From assembly GCA_028023455.1 (NCBI GenBank), contig JAQFVV010000072.1, forward strand, positions 5,028,214 through 5,092,213: a DNA stretch of 64,000 bases, written 5' to 3'. Under the pieces are notes generated by a model. It was not told the DNA's origin. It saw only the letters and a program-made list of their open reading frames with translations, and searched no databases. A program made the position numbers and the translations under genes. This DNA is from Epiperipatus broadwayi (Eukaryota; Onychophora; Udeonychophora; Euonychophora; Peripatidae). How positions within the stretch are numbered: position 1 is the first letter of the stretch; each line of letters begins with the position of its first letter. Below are positions 1 through 11,439 of this stretch, piece by piece.

Positions 1-310
1 GCTGAAGAGTTGTGGGTTGGAATAGTTTGAAGCCTGTCCATTAAAGTATGAAGATTGGCTATCTTAATATAAAGCTGAGCACTGATTGTATATATGTGTG
101 GAGATAGTAATCTGGACCAACTGATGATTGCTGGTTTAGTACGAAATACGTATATTGGTGATTATTTATCTTTTCAATGTGTGTATGATCAGGTTGGTCA
201 GGAATATGAGATGGCATGGAGAGTTGAGGGTCATGTGAAAGTCTGAGTTTGAATCCCATATATATTACATTATACATGTGTGTAAGCCTGTACATTGTAT
301 TAATTTATAT
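1..310 (+). mobile_element. Family A ribozyme-bearing repeat, copy A1
   Basis: This is a roughly 300-base repeat cut off by the window start. Related copies lie at 37240, 37870 and, reversed, at 47765. In order it has a 5' region of about 100 bases, a hammerhead ribozyme (101-170), a tRNA-like stretch with a B-box-like GAGTTTGAATCCC near 245, and an end marked AAGCCTGTAC. The tRNA-like part lies downstream of the ribozyme, unlike an ordinary SINE where the tRNA part is the head. No coding potential is seen. I infer a short non-autonomous retroelement. Confidence 0.7.
101..170 (+). ncRNA. Hammerhead ribozyme, type I, slightly decayed (A1)
   Basis: CTGATGA at 121-127 is followed by a stem II hairpin (128-142), GAAA at 143-146, and the self-complementary stem III ATACGTAT. 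The predicted cleavage site is after A154. Stem I forms from CCAA (117-120) with TTGG (155-158), then an internal loop, then a second helix pairing TAATC with GATTA. The conserved first pair of stem II is a U-C mismatch here, so activity may be reduced. Confidence 0.7.
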
Positions 311-1849
311 ATTAAAGAAACATAAATTGAGGTATATTACTTATTTAATTGAATATACTAAAACAAGTTTTATAAGGATTTGTAAATACATCTCCTACAC
401 ATATATTTTTATACATTGTTAATTCATAAAATTATAGGTATATTGTAAATTATATATGTACAGGGTTTTTTTTTTTTAAATAAAAAACGATGCTGGAACT
501 CATTTCTTATCAAGCTTTTTACTAAAGAAAATTATATTCAAATATCATTTAAATGGAATTTAAAGCAGCTTTTTTCCAATGCTATGAAGTAAATAAAAAA
601 AATTAAACAAAATTTAACATATTTTTTTTAATTTTAGACATGTCAAATCTGAAGTTAAATAAACAAATACAAATGTACAAATGATAACTAAATGTAAAAT
701 GAAATTGTAAAACTTAAATAATTAAATAAAAGTTTATACTGATTTTCAGAAGTTTTGTCCAATTCTTGTCTGGCAAATCATCTCAATTCATTTTATTAGT
801 GTTGGTGTCTATGGCCAAATGATGTTCTCCACTTGAGATGATTCAGGAACATCAACTTGCACCAATATGTCCATATTTTCTATCATCATTTTGGACTTTT
901 TATTAGAGGGACCTACAGTCGAGAAATAACTGGAAATGTTTTTTGTTTTTAAACTTGGGGTAAAACTTTTATGCCAAAAAATAAAATAAAATAAAAATAA
1001 TGATGTCAAATTTATATAAAAGTAAAAAGATTAAATATTTCACACATTTTCAATCGCCAAGCAGGTGCATTCAATCACAAACATCAGGGGTTACTGGCTG
1101 CACATGCATCGCTGTAATCAGTCATTGATCATGAGTGACCAAAGGAGATGAGGACAAGTCCACTTCTCACTACTTGAGAGTGTCAATTTCGAATCCATCC
1201 ATATGTCGTCTGATTCATAAAACACAAATATTTTTTTATTTGTTTGAATTATGTAAATATGGATTGTAATTATGTACGTGTGATACTGATTCATCTAATT
1301 ATGTTTTAACATTAAAAAGGTGCCATAACACCAGTCCACCACGTTACATGAGCGAAAAAGCCCTGTATATATATATATTGTACTTGGTACTCTTGAAGAT
1401 ACATGTTTGTATGTTAATGCCTATTAACATATGTATGCATGAAAATATCATATGACTTATAAATGTACATTATTATAGAAATAAATAAAAAGAATCAGAC
1501 CGTCAGTTTAAATGATAATAAGAGGAATAATGAAGTCAAAATAATATGGGATAATATTAGTATATTATGTTGCAGTTGGTAATTGCAAACTAGGTGTTGT
1601 AACATTAATGCTAAATAAAAAGTAAATTGGCAGTATTATGTTATTATAGTTTGAAGGCCATACTCTAAAATCTGAAAATCACTCCAACATTATATATCAA
1701 CATTAAGTTGAGATCCTGTATGAAAAAATCGAGAAATTGTTCACAAAGACAGAAAGGTATAGAATCTTAATGGTTATGGGATTCAAATATAGTAGTGGAA
1801 GAAATAAAAGATGGAAATGTTATTAGTAATTAAGATCATTTCAAGGATT
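311..1849. other. Unassigned AT-rich stretch
   Basis: No gene, recognisable transposon domain or strong repeat was seen. The region contains A/T runs and a short TA repeat near 1365. Confidence 0.5.
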
Positions 1850-2100
1850 AACAATCCACTGCAATATGAAAGGCTCCAAATTGAAGCCGGTTTCTTTGAT
1901 CCACAGGGGTTTGCCCCCCCACATCATTGTAGAAAACTTTTTATCCATCTCATATGTAATCTCTTTCTATATCTTTTATAATCTCTTGGAATCTAATTTA
2001 AAATTTCAGCTGCCCATTTATTGCCATCTTTTTATCAACATGCCCACCCCAGCTCTATTTCAGCCTCTTATTTTTTGAATTGACATCATTGAAAGTAATT
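1850..2100 (-). mobile_element. 3' tail fragment of an RTE-like LINE
   Basis: Read on the minus strand this matches the repeat at 55100-55560. It encodes the decayed C-terminal tail of a non-LTR reverse transcriptase polyprotein (the region of RW.DEI motifs after the RT domain). It is 5'-truncated, as usual for LINE copies. Similar minus-strand fragments are at 10070 and 20270. Confidence 0.55.
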
Positions 2101-3730
2101 TTGATACAATGCATTAAATGAACAAGAAACTGTATAATTAGCATTGTAATGAAAATCATAAAAAGTGCATTCACACATATGATGTTTCAGGGAATAGTGG
2201 AAAATATTAAATAGTATTTTGTAATGATGAAGAGTAGATTTGGGATTTTAGGGATAGTATTAGATAATGGAAACATAATCTCAATTCATTAATCTGACAA
2301 TTTGAGAAATAAAACTACAGTAGAAAAGTAAGAAAAGCTACAAATGTTTTTTTTTTAAATTTTTTTTTAATTGCAAATCAAAAGCTTATAAATATAAAAA
2401 TAAGCCTTCAAATTTCCCTCAGTTAGGAATGAGAAAATATTTTTTAAAAAAGAAACAGCAATGGAAAATAGTATTAACATATTTAATGTGCAATATATAA
2501 GTACTTGATGCAGTTAATCCTTTAAGGTGGCGATATTTTAGATAAATTATGTTTCTGTTAATTTTATAGGGATTAGGTCTCTGCTTTTTGTAGATTTGCC
2601 TTTAAGTTCACAAACTTTAATAGTGTTGTAAATTACAAATTAAAAACGAATTGCAAATTAAATTGATTTTTATTATATTGAGAGAAAGTACAATGAAGCC
2701 ATCGTGTTCTTTCCTATTGTATAGTAAACAATCAAAAATTAAAAACGTTAAAATTAATTACAAATATATACATTTTATATGTATATCTTATTTGCTGATA
2801 GGCAGTAGCCTTTTTTTTTTGTCCTGTGCTGCCGAATCATGTTCATTTATTCAGCCATACTGTTCTTGTATTATTTCTTTGCCTTTTTTTTTCTTCAAAA
2901 ATTTAAAATTTCATTTGAAATGACTTCAGTACATAAGACTAATAATGATAGCAATTCTGCCAAGTCTAAGAGAAATCATGAAATGCTTCCTTAAGTGGTT
3001 TATATTAAAATTATTATTAATAAAAAGGGGATCTTATTGTGAAGCTGCTGGATATTCCATAATGAAAAGAGTAAAATATCTTGGTCACTATTGCTTGTGT
3101 TTTGGAAATTGCTAAAATTTAAGCCACAGTACAATTTTTACAATTAAAATTGAATGTGTGAGTGAAAGATGTGAGCTGAAGAATGACTTTTAGATGGCCT
3201 TGTATTGTGTCAGAAAGTTATTACTACTTATTTCCAGTTTTTTTTTTTTTTAAATTATTAAAGCAGATTACTCTTCTGATCTATCTATAGCATCAGAAGA
3301 TTAATAATTTAGCATTTTTTTGTCATTCAGTTTTGTAAAAATAAAGTTTCAGATGCAGTAAGTTTTGTTTATTTATTTTTAGCAAGTTGGATTGAGTGAA
3401 CATATATACAACACTATGTTCATGGTAATAAAAATATTGACAAGATAATAAATATGACTAATAACATACACTGGTTATTTAATCTGTTAACATAGGTGGA
3501 GCTTTATCACTTTGCACTTACAATTATCACATATGAAAACATGCAATTTCATTAAAATTTATGCCCAGGGTAATTATTTTTATATGCTGGCAGAAATGCT
3601 GATCCATTTTGCTGACTCTCCCAATCATGCTTTGATAAAGATACTTCATATCGAAAACCTGGCTTAGCAGATTAATAAAATTATTTTATGCTTATTTTGC
3701 CATGCCATAATTATTATTTACTTACTTATA
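2101..3730. other. Unassigned AT-rich stretch
   Basis: Homopolymer T runs and low-complexity sequence only. No feature is supported. Confidence 0.5.
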
Positions 3731-4165
3731 TATTACTAATAAACATTATAAAATGTGATAGTACTTTCAGTTATTTGCATAACCATTTTCAATCAAACCC
3801 TTTTAACTTTGATGGAAGTGAATATAGTCATGTGATATTTCAAGATTCTTAAATTTCAATATTCAAACCATCTGGTTAATTACATATTTTTTATCAAAAA
3901 TGCTTTTTTGACATGGAAAACACTAATATCTTTCATGAAGAAAGAAACAATAATAAAAGAAAAATCAAAGAGGTAATTTTGATAAATAGAAATAAGAGAT
4001 CTTTATTTAATAGACAAAGTGTGAATATTAAAATTCATAAATCTTGGAAAGCCTCATGCTGATTTTCTCTTCTACCAAAATTAAGAGATTTCCGGATGAA
4101 AAAGGTTATGCAAATAACTGAAAGCACTTCTGTATTTTATAATGATTATTAGTAATATTTATTAT
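3731..4165. mobile_element. MITE-like element with ~60-bp terminal inverted repeats
   Basis: The left end (3731-3790) reads TATTACTAATAAACATTATA and continues through CAGTTATTTGCATAACC. The right end (4096-4165) is its near-exact reverse complement. The 300-base interior has no coding potential. I infer a non-autonomous DNA transposon, and the target duplication was not resolved. Confidence 0.6.
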
Positions 4166-4370
4166 CATTTACATTTTATTATTATTACAATAATTGGTTG
4201 TATTCTCATCCTTGGTGTTCACCTAGAGATGGCGTTGATGCTAATTGAAAACATATACATATAACGATTCCGGGGCCTGACCTAAATGATCGATTTGATC
4301 TAAAAAGATCTGATTTCTTAGATTTGTAATAAAATATTATATGATGTTAGTTTTTTTCATTTTTGTAAAT

Positions 4371-4895
4371 GTTTATTAATCTTATCTTGTTTTTGAGTTT
4401 GTATGTGTGTGTCTTTTTAAAGTTACGGTGTTTTTCTAACTTTTTTTTTTTGGACTTTATGTGTGTCTTTTTAAAGTTATGGGGTTTTTTTTTTTGCAAG
4501 AGTAAATCAATACTTTTATTCAAAAGCAAGACGTAATAACTAAATGTTTATTAATCTTATCTTGTTTTTGAATTTGTGTGTGTGTCTTTAAAGTTACGGA
4601 GCTTTTTCTAATATTTTTGGGGGACTTTATGTGTGTCTTTTTAAAGTTACGGTACTTTTTTTTTTTTTTGCAAGAGTAAATCAATCATTTGATTCAAAAG
4701 CAAGACGTAATAAGTCAATGTTTATTAATCTTAGATTGTTTTTGAGTTTGTGTGTGTGTCTTTAAAGTTATGGGGCTTTTTCTCATTTTTTTTTGGACTT
4801 TATGTATGTCTTTTTTTAATGTTACGGTATTTTTGGTCAAGAGTAAAAATCAATTATTTTTATTAAAAAAGCAATACATAATTCTAAATCTATCA
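4371..4895. repeat. Tandem array, ~175-bp unit, three copies
   Basis: Units begin with GTTTATTAATCTTA at 4371, 4546 and 4720 (periods 175 and 174). Each unit holds two internal copies of a GGACTTTATGTGTGTCTTT-like segment ending in AAAGTTACGG, so the unit is itself a duplicated module. The third unit is more diverged. Confidence 0.85.
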
Positions 4896-4914
4896 AAAGT
4901 AACATCATTTATAT

Positions 4915-5470
4915 ACTACAATTTAGAATTGATACCCGACTACTATTACTAAGGACCGTCATTGAAAGATTCAATTGAAAAATAATACCCGACTAACTTC
5001 CGTTTTCTTTTTTTTTTGGGGGGGGGGACGGACAGTAATGAATCAGAAAGTGGGTTGTTCTTGTTAACTCTGTCTATATAAAAAGGATACCGTTATTGAA
5101 ATACTAAATTTAAAAATGATAGCCGCTTAATTTGCGTTTCTTTTGGACAGTAATTAATCAGAAAGTGGGTTTCTTTTTTTTTTTTTGGTAAATCTTGTGT
5201 ATATATATATTAAAAAAGAAATACCGTAATTCAAATACTCCATTGAAAAAAACCAAACCCTGTTGAATTTGCTTTCTTTTTTTTTTTTAAGACAGTAATT
5301 AAGCAGGAACTGGGTTGTTTTTGTTAGTGTGTAGATATAAAAACTAAACTTATTTTGAAATAATAAATGTAATAAATAATAATAATACCCGACTAATTTT
5401 CTTTTTTTGGACAAGTAATTCCTAATAATTAAACACTGGGTTGTTTTTGTTTGTGCGTATATATATATAG
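4915..5470. repeat. Second tandem array, variable ~115-145-bp unit, four copies
   Basis: Copies are marked by ATACCCGACTAA-like starts and by GACAGTAAT at 5031, 5146 and 5291, and GACAAGTAAT at 5410. Each is followed by CTGGGTTGTTTTTGTT or similar. Spacing varies with the poly-T and TA tracts inside the unit. The array directly follows the 175-bp array but is a different sequence. Confidence 0.75.
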
Positions 5471-5479
5471 CAAAAGTAA

Positions 5480-6070
5480 CTTGTCATGGATGAATTCTCG
5501 CGAAAACGGTACTTTCGCGTGATCCTTAAATTTTTTTTACGTTTCGCACCCTTAAAAGCAATTTTTGAGGGTTACCCATTCGTAATGGAATCTTCAGGAC
5601 ATTATTACTAAATTTACAACAGTAAAGTAAGTTACAACACATTAAAAAAAAGACGTCTTATCAAATTTTAAAAAACTACAACTGCTTCAAATACACACAC
5701 CCTCACACGAAACTACAGAGAAAATAGATATTCTACTATTAGGAGAAAATGATGAACAAAATCAACCACTACGGCAGCCAATTAAGGCATTTTCTTTCTC
5801 TTTGCTTTTAGCATAGAAAAAAAGCCATAACCGGCAGCCATCAGGAACTCTTTCTGTTTTATGATAGAAAGAAGTCTCATTTGTGTTGGCTTCTGTTGCC
5901 GTCACCTCCTCCATCCAACTATAACGTGAGGACTTTTCTGCATTTATAACATAGAAAATTTCCTCTTTTGTTGGGTGAAGGCTGGTGAAATGGTATATTT
6001 CTAGAAATTTACCTAGAAATAGCAACATCTTGAGGCGAACACCAAGGATGAGAAAACAACCCAATAATTA
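5480..6070 (-). other. Unrecognised block with a 100-codon open frame and CpG-rich hairpin
   Basis: The minus strand is open from 6064 to 5762. The predicted peptide (EEVTATEANTNETSF in its middle) was not recognised, and it has no signal peptide or clear domain. Just beyond it, CGCGAAA at 5499-5505 and TTTCGCG at 5513-5519 form a hairpin in a CpG-containing segment unlike its AT-rich surroundings. It could be a transposon end or an old exon, and I have no evidence for either. Confidence 0.25.
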
Positions 6071-6200
6071 ATCCATAACATTTTATTTGATTAATAGTAA
6101 ACATGTGCTCTTTCAATTTATTTCAATTTTTTTTCATAACTGCATTATTATATCTTATTTTTAATTAGTTTTGTTTATAATCTTAATTTATATATGTACT

Positions 6201-6820
6201 GTATGTAAATAAATCATTTTTTATAGCGCGATGTTTGTAAACTGTAATATTTAACACAGCATTACGCTATTGCACATGCACTTTGAAGATTTTAACTATA
6301 AATGAATAAATACTAACACTCAACCACTTGATAAAGTCTTTGGAAAAGATAGAATGGCCATCTATCTTTTCGAACCCAAACGCTTTTGTATGGGTGAATC
6401 TTAAGTGTTTGAAAGTGAAAGCGTGAATATATTAAATAATCACTTTAAATTACTATTACATGCTTGAATGGAAGACACTAATGAAATTTACTAGAATATT
6501 ACAGTTTACAAACATCGCGCTATAAAAATGATTTATTTACATACATTTAATATCAAATAACAAGAATGACATATCGTAAATTCTAGTAAATTTCATTAGC
6601 ATCTTTCATTCAAGTATGTAATAGTAATTTAAAGTGATTATTTAATATATTCATGCTTTCAAACACTTAAGATTCGCCCATACAAAAGCGTTTGGGTTCG
6701 AAAAGATAGATGGCCATTCTATCTTTTCCAAAGACTTTATCATGTGGTTCAGTGTTAGTATTCATTCATTTATAGTTAAAATCTTCAAAGTGCATGTGCA
6801 ACAGCGTAATGCTGTGTTAA
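6201..6820. mobile_element. Long palindromic element with repeated ~50-bp inverted ends
   Basis: A segment at 6201-6251, containing TATAGCGCGATGTTTGTAAA, reappears reversed at 6495-6544. The sequence between them (6251-6496) then reappears as an inverted copy at 6580-6820. The structure is a 245-bp inverted duplication around a short centre. A shorter hairpin (GATAGATGGCCATTCTATC) lies inside each arm. No coding region is seen. Confidence 0.75.
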
Positions 6821-7621
6821 ATATGTATTGTAGTATGTAGCATGTACTTATGTATGTTGAAAAACATTGAAGTAAACAATTTCTGCTAAACGTAAAATAG
6901 GAGCTACCTGCTAGGCAGTGATGATATTAAAAATATTTATCAAAAGATGCACTAAATTTAATCCCCTTTCTCCTTGTTATATAAACCCGAAATCATACGA
7001 GTCCTTAAAATTTTTATTACTGAGAATTTTAAACACAAAATATAATAAACAAACAGTTGTTTTGCTATTTTTTGTCAAATTTATATTAGAATTGATGGCT
7101 TTTCTCATAAGTGTTAAAGCACGAGTTGTTAAAATGAACATTTTCTATTTAGATACATTTAATTGATTTAACTATCCACTATATCACAACAAAATGTGAA
7201 ATGTTTATGAATATAACTTTGAAACTGACAATATTTATTGCAATAATTCCAAATATTTGTTTGACTTTCAAACATTCCTATCATTAGTAAGTTTGAACCA
7301 TTTGTGCTTTTGTTTGAAATTCTCTCTATATATATGTTATTATTCTTACTATCCGCTATATCTCTTGATTTGCTGACCTATTGTGAAGTACCAAGATATA
7401 ATTCAGCCATAAAAACTTAATATCACTCTCCACACAACTATATATACAATAATTGTTTGAAATCTTCAAAATAAAATTTGTATGTAATGAATGGCTATAT
7501 GAAGGTCTAAATATAAAACAGGCAAAACTCACTATACGTATTGCCACATACAGCAAGCTAGAGTAATCAATGGATGCCAGAAGGCTTGTGTATAAAATCC
7601 CCATCTAGTGCCTACTCATCC

Positions 7622-7670
7622 AATATCACCAGACTAGTTTCTGGCTTGTGCCTTTCATCAGTGAAGAGCT
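7622..7670 (-). ncRNA. Hammerhead-like core, family C1 left arm
   Basis: On the minus strand CTGATGA is followed by a GGC/GCC hairpin, GAAA, the self-complementary ACTAGT and C at the cleavage position. The flanks pair as stem I (TCTTCA with TGGTGA, including G-U pairs). An extra unpaired A follows CTGATGA. Confidence 0.5.
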
Positions 7671-7681
7671 TAAGTGCATTG

Positions 7682-7730
7682 CTCCTCACTAACGAAGACC
7701 ACAAGACAGAAACTAGTCTGGGGATATTGG
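7682..7730 (+). ncRNA. Hammerhead-like core, family C1 right arm, decayed
   Basis: The catalytic segment reads CTAACGA instead of CTGANGA, so this copy should be inactive. GAAA, ACTAGT, C and the stem I flanks CCTCA with TGGGG are kept. Confidence 0.4.
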
Positions 7731-7895
7731 ATGAGTAGGCACTAGATGGGGATTTTATGCACAAGCCTTCTGGCATCCACTGATTACTCTAGCTTGCTGT
7801 GTGTGGCAATACGTGTAGTGACTTTTGCCTGTTTTAAAACAGTTATACACAAGCATAAGAAGTGGTGGTCATGTGATGTTTTTTGGTCTAAATAT

Positions 7896-10069
7896 ATTCA
7901 TGTAAAAATATTAAACTATTCACAATTTAATCTACTAGTCTGTTCCATGTGTTTAAAGCATGTATAGACAATAGAGGTATTAAATACAATTATACTTGTA
8001 AAAATATTAGCAACTAGTATGGAAATTTAAAAAAAAATTAACAGATTCTGACATACTGATGCATACTGGTTAAATATTATCGCTGCTACTATGGATCTTG
8101 GAACCAAATATAAGGGATGAGCTACCCCCACTGTATTATAATAAAAACAATGCTGTTACTTTACTTTGCAGTTTTTTGAAGTATATTTTTAATAGTATTA
8201 CCAATTTAAATTAGTGGTGTTACTTCTCGAAGCCCTTCAAACTCTACATATTAACGTGATGACCTTATTATTCTCAAACATCAGACAATTAATTTTTAAA
8301 TTTGAGATATTAAATTTATTTTCTTTATGATTTACTCCACACTTCAATTAAATTTAAAAGTGAAATCTATATAATAAAATAATTCAAACACTTATTCATC
8401 AACAGCACAAGAGATCAGAAAAGAGAAGTAAATCAAAACTTAATTAGCGGGGAAACTGAAAAAATCAGTCAGTTTTATTTGATTTGTATTAACCTTTTTT
8501 TAAATAATGGATTTTCTAACAAAACCAGATATTTATTTGCTTGCCATTTTGAATTGCATATACCTTCATTTATATTATATTTTTTGATTGAGTTCAAACC
8601 AATGAAAAGTAGTTTAAAAAAAAATATATACGAGAATAAATATGTCGTACAGTCATATATGGTTTAGGCCAGCGACATATTGATAGATTTGAGAACTAAA
8701 AAGGTCCTGGATTGAAGCTCATCTTTGTGCTAGAACGTCACAAGTGCTACTCTGCTTGAATATTATATATACAATGTGTATGTGTGTACGTGTACATTCA
8801 CATGGTACTTTATTAACAACGGAAATACCCCTCCCCCTTCATTTTTTAAATTAAAGAAATGGAAGATGATTTTTAGAGAGGTTTTTTTTTTTTGCTCATA
8901 AAATCGGTACTCTATCAAGTTGTTGTCCAGTGTGTTTTCTACGCCTATTCTTTCTTTTGAGAGCCAGGCTTGAGTGACTTACGAGTGATAAGAAAATTCA
9001 CTATTATCGGCAAAATTAAAAAAGTATAACCACAAATGGCCTTCTGTTAATAACTTGAACATTTTTGCTTTGTGATGGTGTAGTTCTGTCATTATATGAT
9101 AAGCCAACATATTATCTAAAAGGGGAGAAGATGCCCAGCTGGACAAAGCTGTCAAAAAAAAAAAAAAAATAGGAAAGAGGGGTACAAAAGTAACATTTTT
9201 TTCTTTTTAAATTTATTACCTAGTCTGGTCTTACATTGTACGAAATTAGATAAAAACGTCTGTCTTGTATCCTCTAATCGGACTTATTTCTCCTCTTGTG
9301 TAAACTAAAAGAAAAAAGAAATCTTGACAAGGGAAATTAATTTTCGACAGCAATAGATGCATTTATTATTTAAAATATTTAATTGAACCAAAATGTAAAT
9401 GAAAGCTAAATAAAAGTGAACGTCGTTAAGCTCTGTATGGGCGAGATAGGTGATGCGTTTTGTCAACTACTAGCAATATTATGGGTTATCTAACCTCTCT
9501 TTCACTCTCATTTTTAAACTTTCATTCTTTTTGTCTGGGTGTTGTTTTTTTTTTGTTGTTAACAATTTAAATCAGAAGGGTCTTAGTCTTTTTGACTGCT
9601 GTTGCTTTTAGAGTAGTGATAGTGTTTAGCTGAGTGAAAACAATTAATTAGGAAATTAATTGACTCTATGACATTTGAGACGTGGTTGCTTTTTCTAAAA
9701 TAAGAGGCAGAGGGTATTAAAACATATGATTTCTTTTTTTATTTATTACTGTCTGCTTTCATATATTTTCTGTTTGTTTAAGATTACTTGACATTCTGAA
9801 AAGGTTAAGAACCTATTGTACTTGTTTATGTATTTGCCCCCCACCCCACCCGTCTTTTTTAAAAAACAGTGTTTCACAACTTTTAACCCCCTCCCCCTAT
9901 TTTTTACATCAGTTCTGCATTTTATATTTGTTATATTAAGAAATACTAAAACGTTAAATGGTAATGCGAAAATAAAATCATAAATGCTTACTTTGAGTTT
10001 AGTTTTTTTTTATTTAAATAATTGTGTGTATAGTATTTGTGTACAAATATTTATCGTCATCATTTTCAA
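7896..10069. other. Unassigned stretch
   Basis: No gene or classified element. A poly-A run at about 9154-9169 follows GCTGTC and could be the tail of an old retrocopy, but no head was recognised. Several poly-T runs are present. Confidence 0.4.
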
Positions 10070-10740
10070 GCGTTATCGTGAGTTTCCAAATGTAGCCAGT
10101 TTTTTTCGATCCGTAGCCCTCTCTCCTCTGCATCATATCATGCAACTTTTTATTTTATCCATCTCACACGAGGTCACTTTCCAGGTCTTTTATTAACTCT
10201 TTTAAGCCTTCAGCTGTTTACCCTGTTGTCATCACTTTTAGCAGTGTGACCTGTCCAGTTATATTTCAGTTTTTTTAATTCTTTCAATTGATGTCATTAA
10301 TATTGTTTGTTCTCTTACACAATTATTTTACAGTGTTCCATCCATGTTATTCTTAACATATATCTTTCCACTTTTGTGTGGCTCGTGTTAAGCGTCCATA
10401 TCCCAGAATTGTTTGTAAGAAATGATTAAACAGATCTTTTAAAAATTTCATTTTTAAATATGCTTTATTATTATTGATACTAACTTATTTTCTATCAAAA
10501 ACACTTCCAAGTTTAATTCCACAACTAATTTCATTCATTATATTTCTGTCTGGATTAATTGTCAGATTAATATATTTATATAGTTGTTAATTCTTTTTCT
10601 AATTCATGATTATCAATCTTTTATTTTCTTCTGAGAAAATCCATTAGTGTTACTCTTTTTGATTGTGTCTTTAGTTCTATTTTCTCACTTTTATCTGATA
10701 ACTTCTAGAAGTCAGATTCATTATCACTCGTTTTCTCTAA
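10070..10740 (-). mobile_element. RTE-like LINE 3' region, decayed
   Basis: The minus strand aligns by eye with the fragments at 1850, 20270 and 55100, including the stretch equivalent to ATCCATCTCA, GTCTTTTA and TTTCAGT in the + sense. It spans the end of the RT polyprotein and reaches further 5' (ATTCATGATTATCA, shared with 20770). All frames carry stops. Confidence 0.5.
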
Positions 10741-11002
10741 CCGAAACTACAGTTAAATAAAATAAAGAGATAGAATAAACTTTTTCCTTAACCAATGTTA
10801 GAAATGTTTTTGGCAACTAAGAAAAAGGATAACAACTTCGAATATTATATTAAATAGTCAAAATAAGAGTCATAGATCACATGACCCTATCTCTTAATAA
10901 GCTTGTCAGTTATAAACAATGAGGATTGCCAATTCCTCTACAAGATTTATGATAAATGCTTAGTCAGAGCCAGCACTTAAAATATCTCTGTCAGGAACTC
11001 CC

Positions 11003-11053
11003 TCCCAACCTCTGACTATGGTTTCGTGCTTTGGCACTCCTCAGAGAGGTGTC
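11003..11053 (-). ncRNA. Hammerhead ribozyme, type I, near-canonical (P left arm)
   Basis: Minus strand: CTGAGGA, the stem II hairpin GTGC-CAAA-GCAC with the conserved G-C first pair, GAAA, stem III AC-CATA-GT, and C at position 17. Predicted cleavage lies between 11014 and 11013. Stem I pairs ACCTCT with AGAGGT. Every invariant core position is present. Confidence 0.85.
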
Positions 11054-11296
11054 AGGGTAGGTTCAGACACTAGATCTAAAAATATCAACCCAAAGCCAAG
11101 CACTTATCTAAAAGTTATCTATTGAGTGGAAAATCTGAAATTTTCAACCCCATATAGCTATTTGAGTTGGATAGCTGGGTTTGAAGACATGTAGATGTCT
11201 GAAAATTTCAGATTTTCCACTCAATAGATAACTTTTAGATAAGTGCTTGGCTTTGGGTTGGTATTTTTAGATCTAGTGTCTGAACCTAACCTGACA

Positions 11297-11347
11297 CCCC
11301 TCTCTGAGGAGTGCCAAAGCATGAAACCATGGTCAGAGGTTGGGGAG
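11297..11347 (+). ncRNA. Hammerhead ribozyme, type I, near-canonical (P right arm)
   Basis: CTGAGGA is at 11304-11310, the stem II hairpin GTGC-CAAA-GCAT at 11311-11322 and GAAA at 11323-11326. Stem III ACCATGGT (11326-11333) is self-complementary, with C at 11334 and predicted cleavage after it. Stem I pairs CCTCT (11299-11303) with AGAGG (11335-11339). The last stem II base makes the first pair G-U instead of G-C. Confidence 0.83.
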
Positions 11348-11439
11348 GGGGGGTTTCCTGACAGAGATATTTTAAGTGCTGGCTCTGGCTAAGCATTTAT
11401 CATAAAGCTTGTAGAGGAATTGGCAATCATTGTTTAAAA

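Larger units (their letters stand above)
7515..7884. mobile_element. Family C foldback retroelement, copy C1
   Basis: Two inverted copies of the family C unit meet head-to-head near 7671-7681. The left arm is in minus orientation, the right in plus. The right arm ends in a longer tail (ATGTGATGTTTT) that the left arm lacks. The element is flanked by an exact 11-bp duplication, GGTCTAAATAT, at 7504-7514 and 7885-7895. Each arm starts at a hammerhead-like core and continues through GATGCCAGAAGGCTTGTG-type sequence. There is no real coding potential. Confidence 0.8.
10914..11435. mobile_element. Family P foldback element with paired hammerheads
   Basis: The inverted arms, 10914-11146 and 11200-11435 (about 235 bp each), are nearly identical and separated by 53 bases. 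Each arm contains a near-canonical hammerhead ribozyme. Left of the arms, TCATAGATCACATGACC (about 10870) resembles the terminal motif of families C and E, so the element probably extends left to about 10869. The high arm identity suggests a fairly recent insertion. The target duplication was not resolved. Confidence 0.8.

Noticed and set aside
7356-7967. Two similar open frames (MGILYTSLLAS and MGILCTSLLAS) as a conserved protein pair
   Set aside because: They are the two inverted arms of foldback C1 read from each strand; the similarity is due to the repeat.
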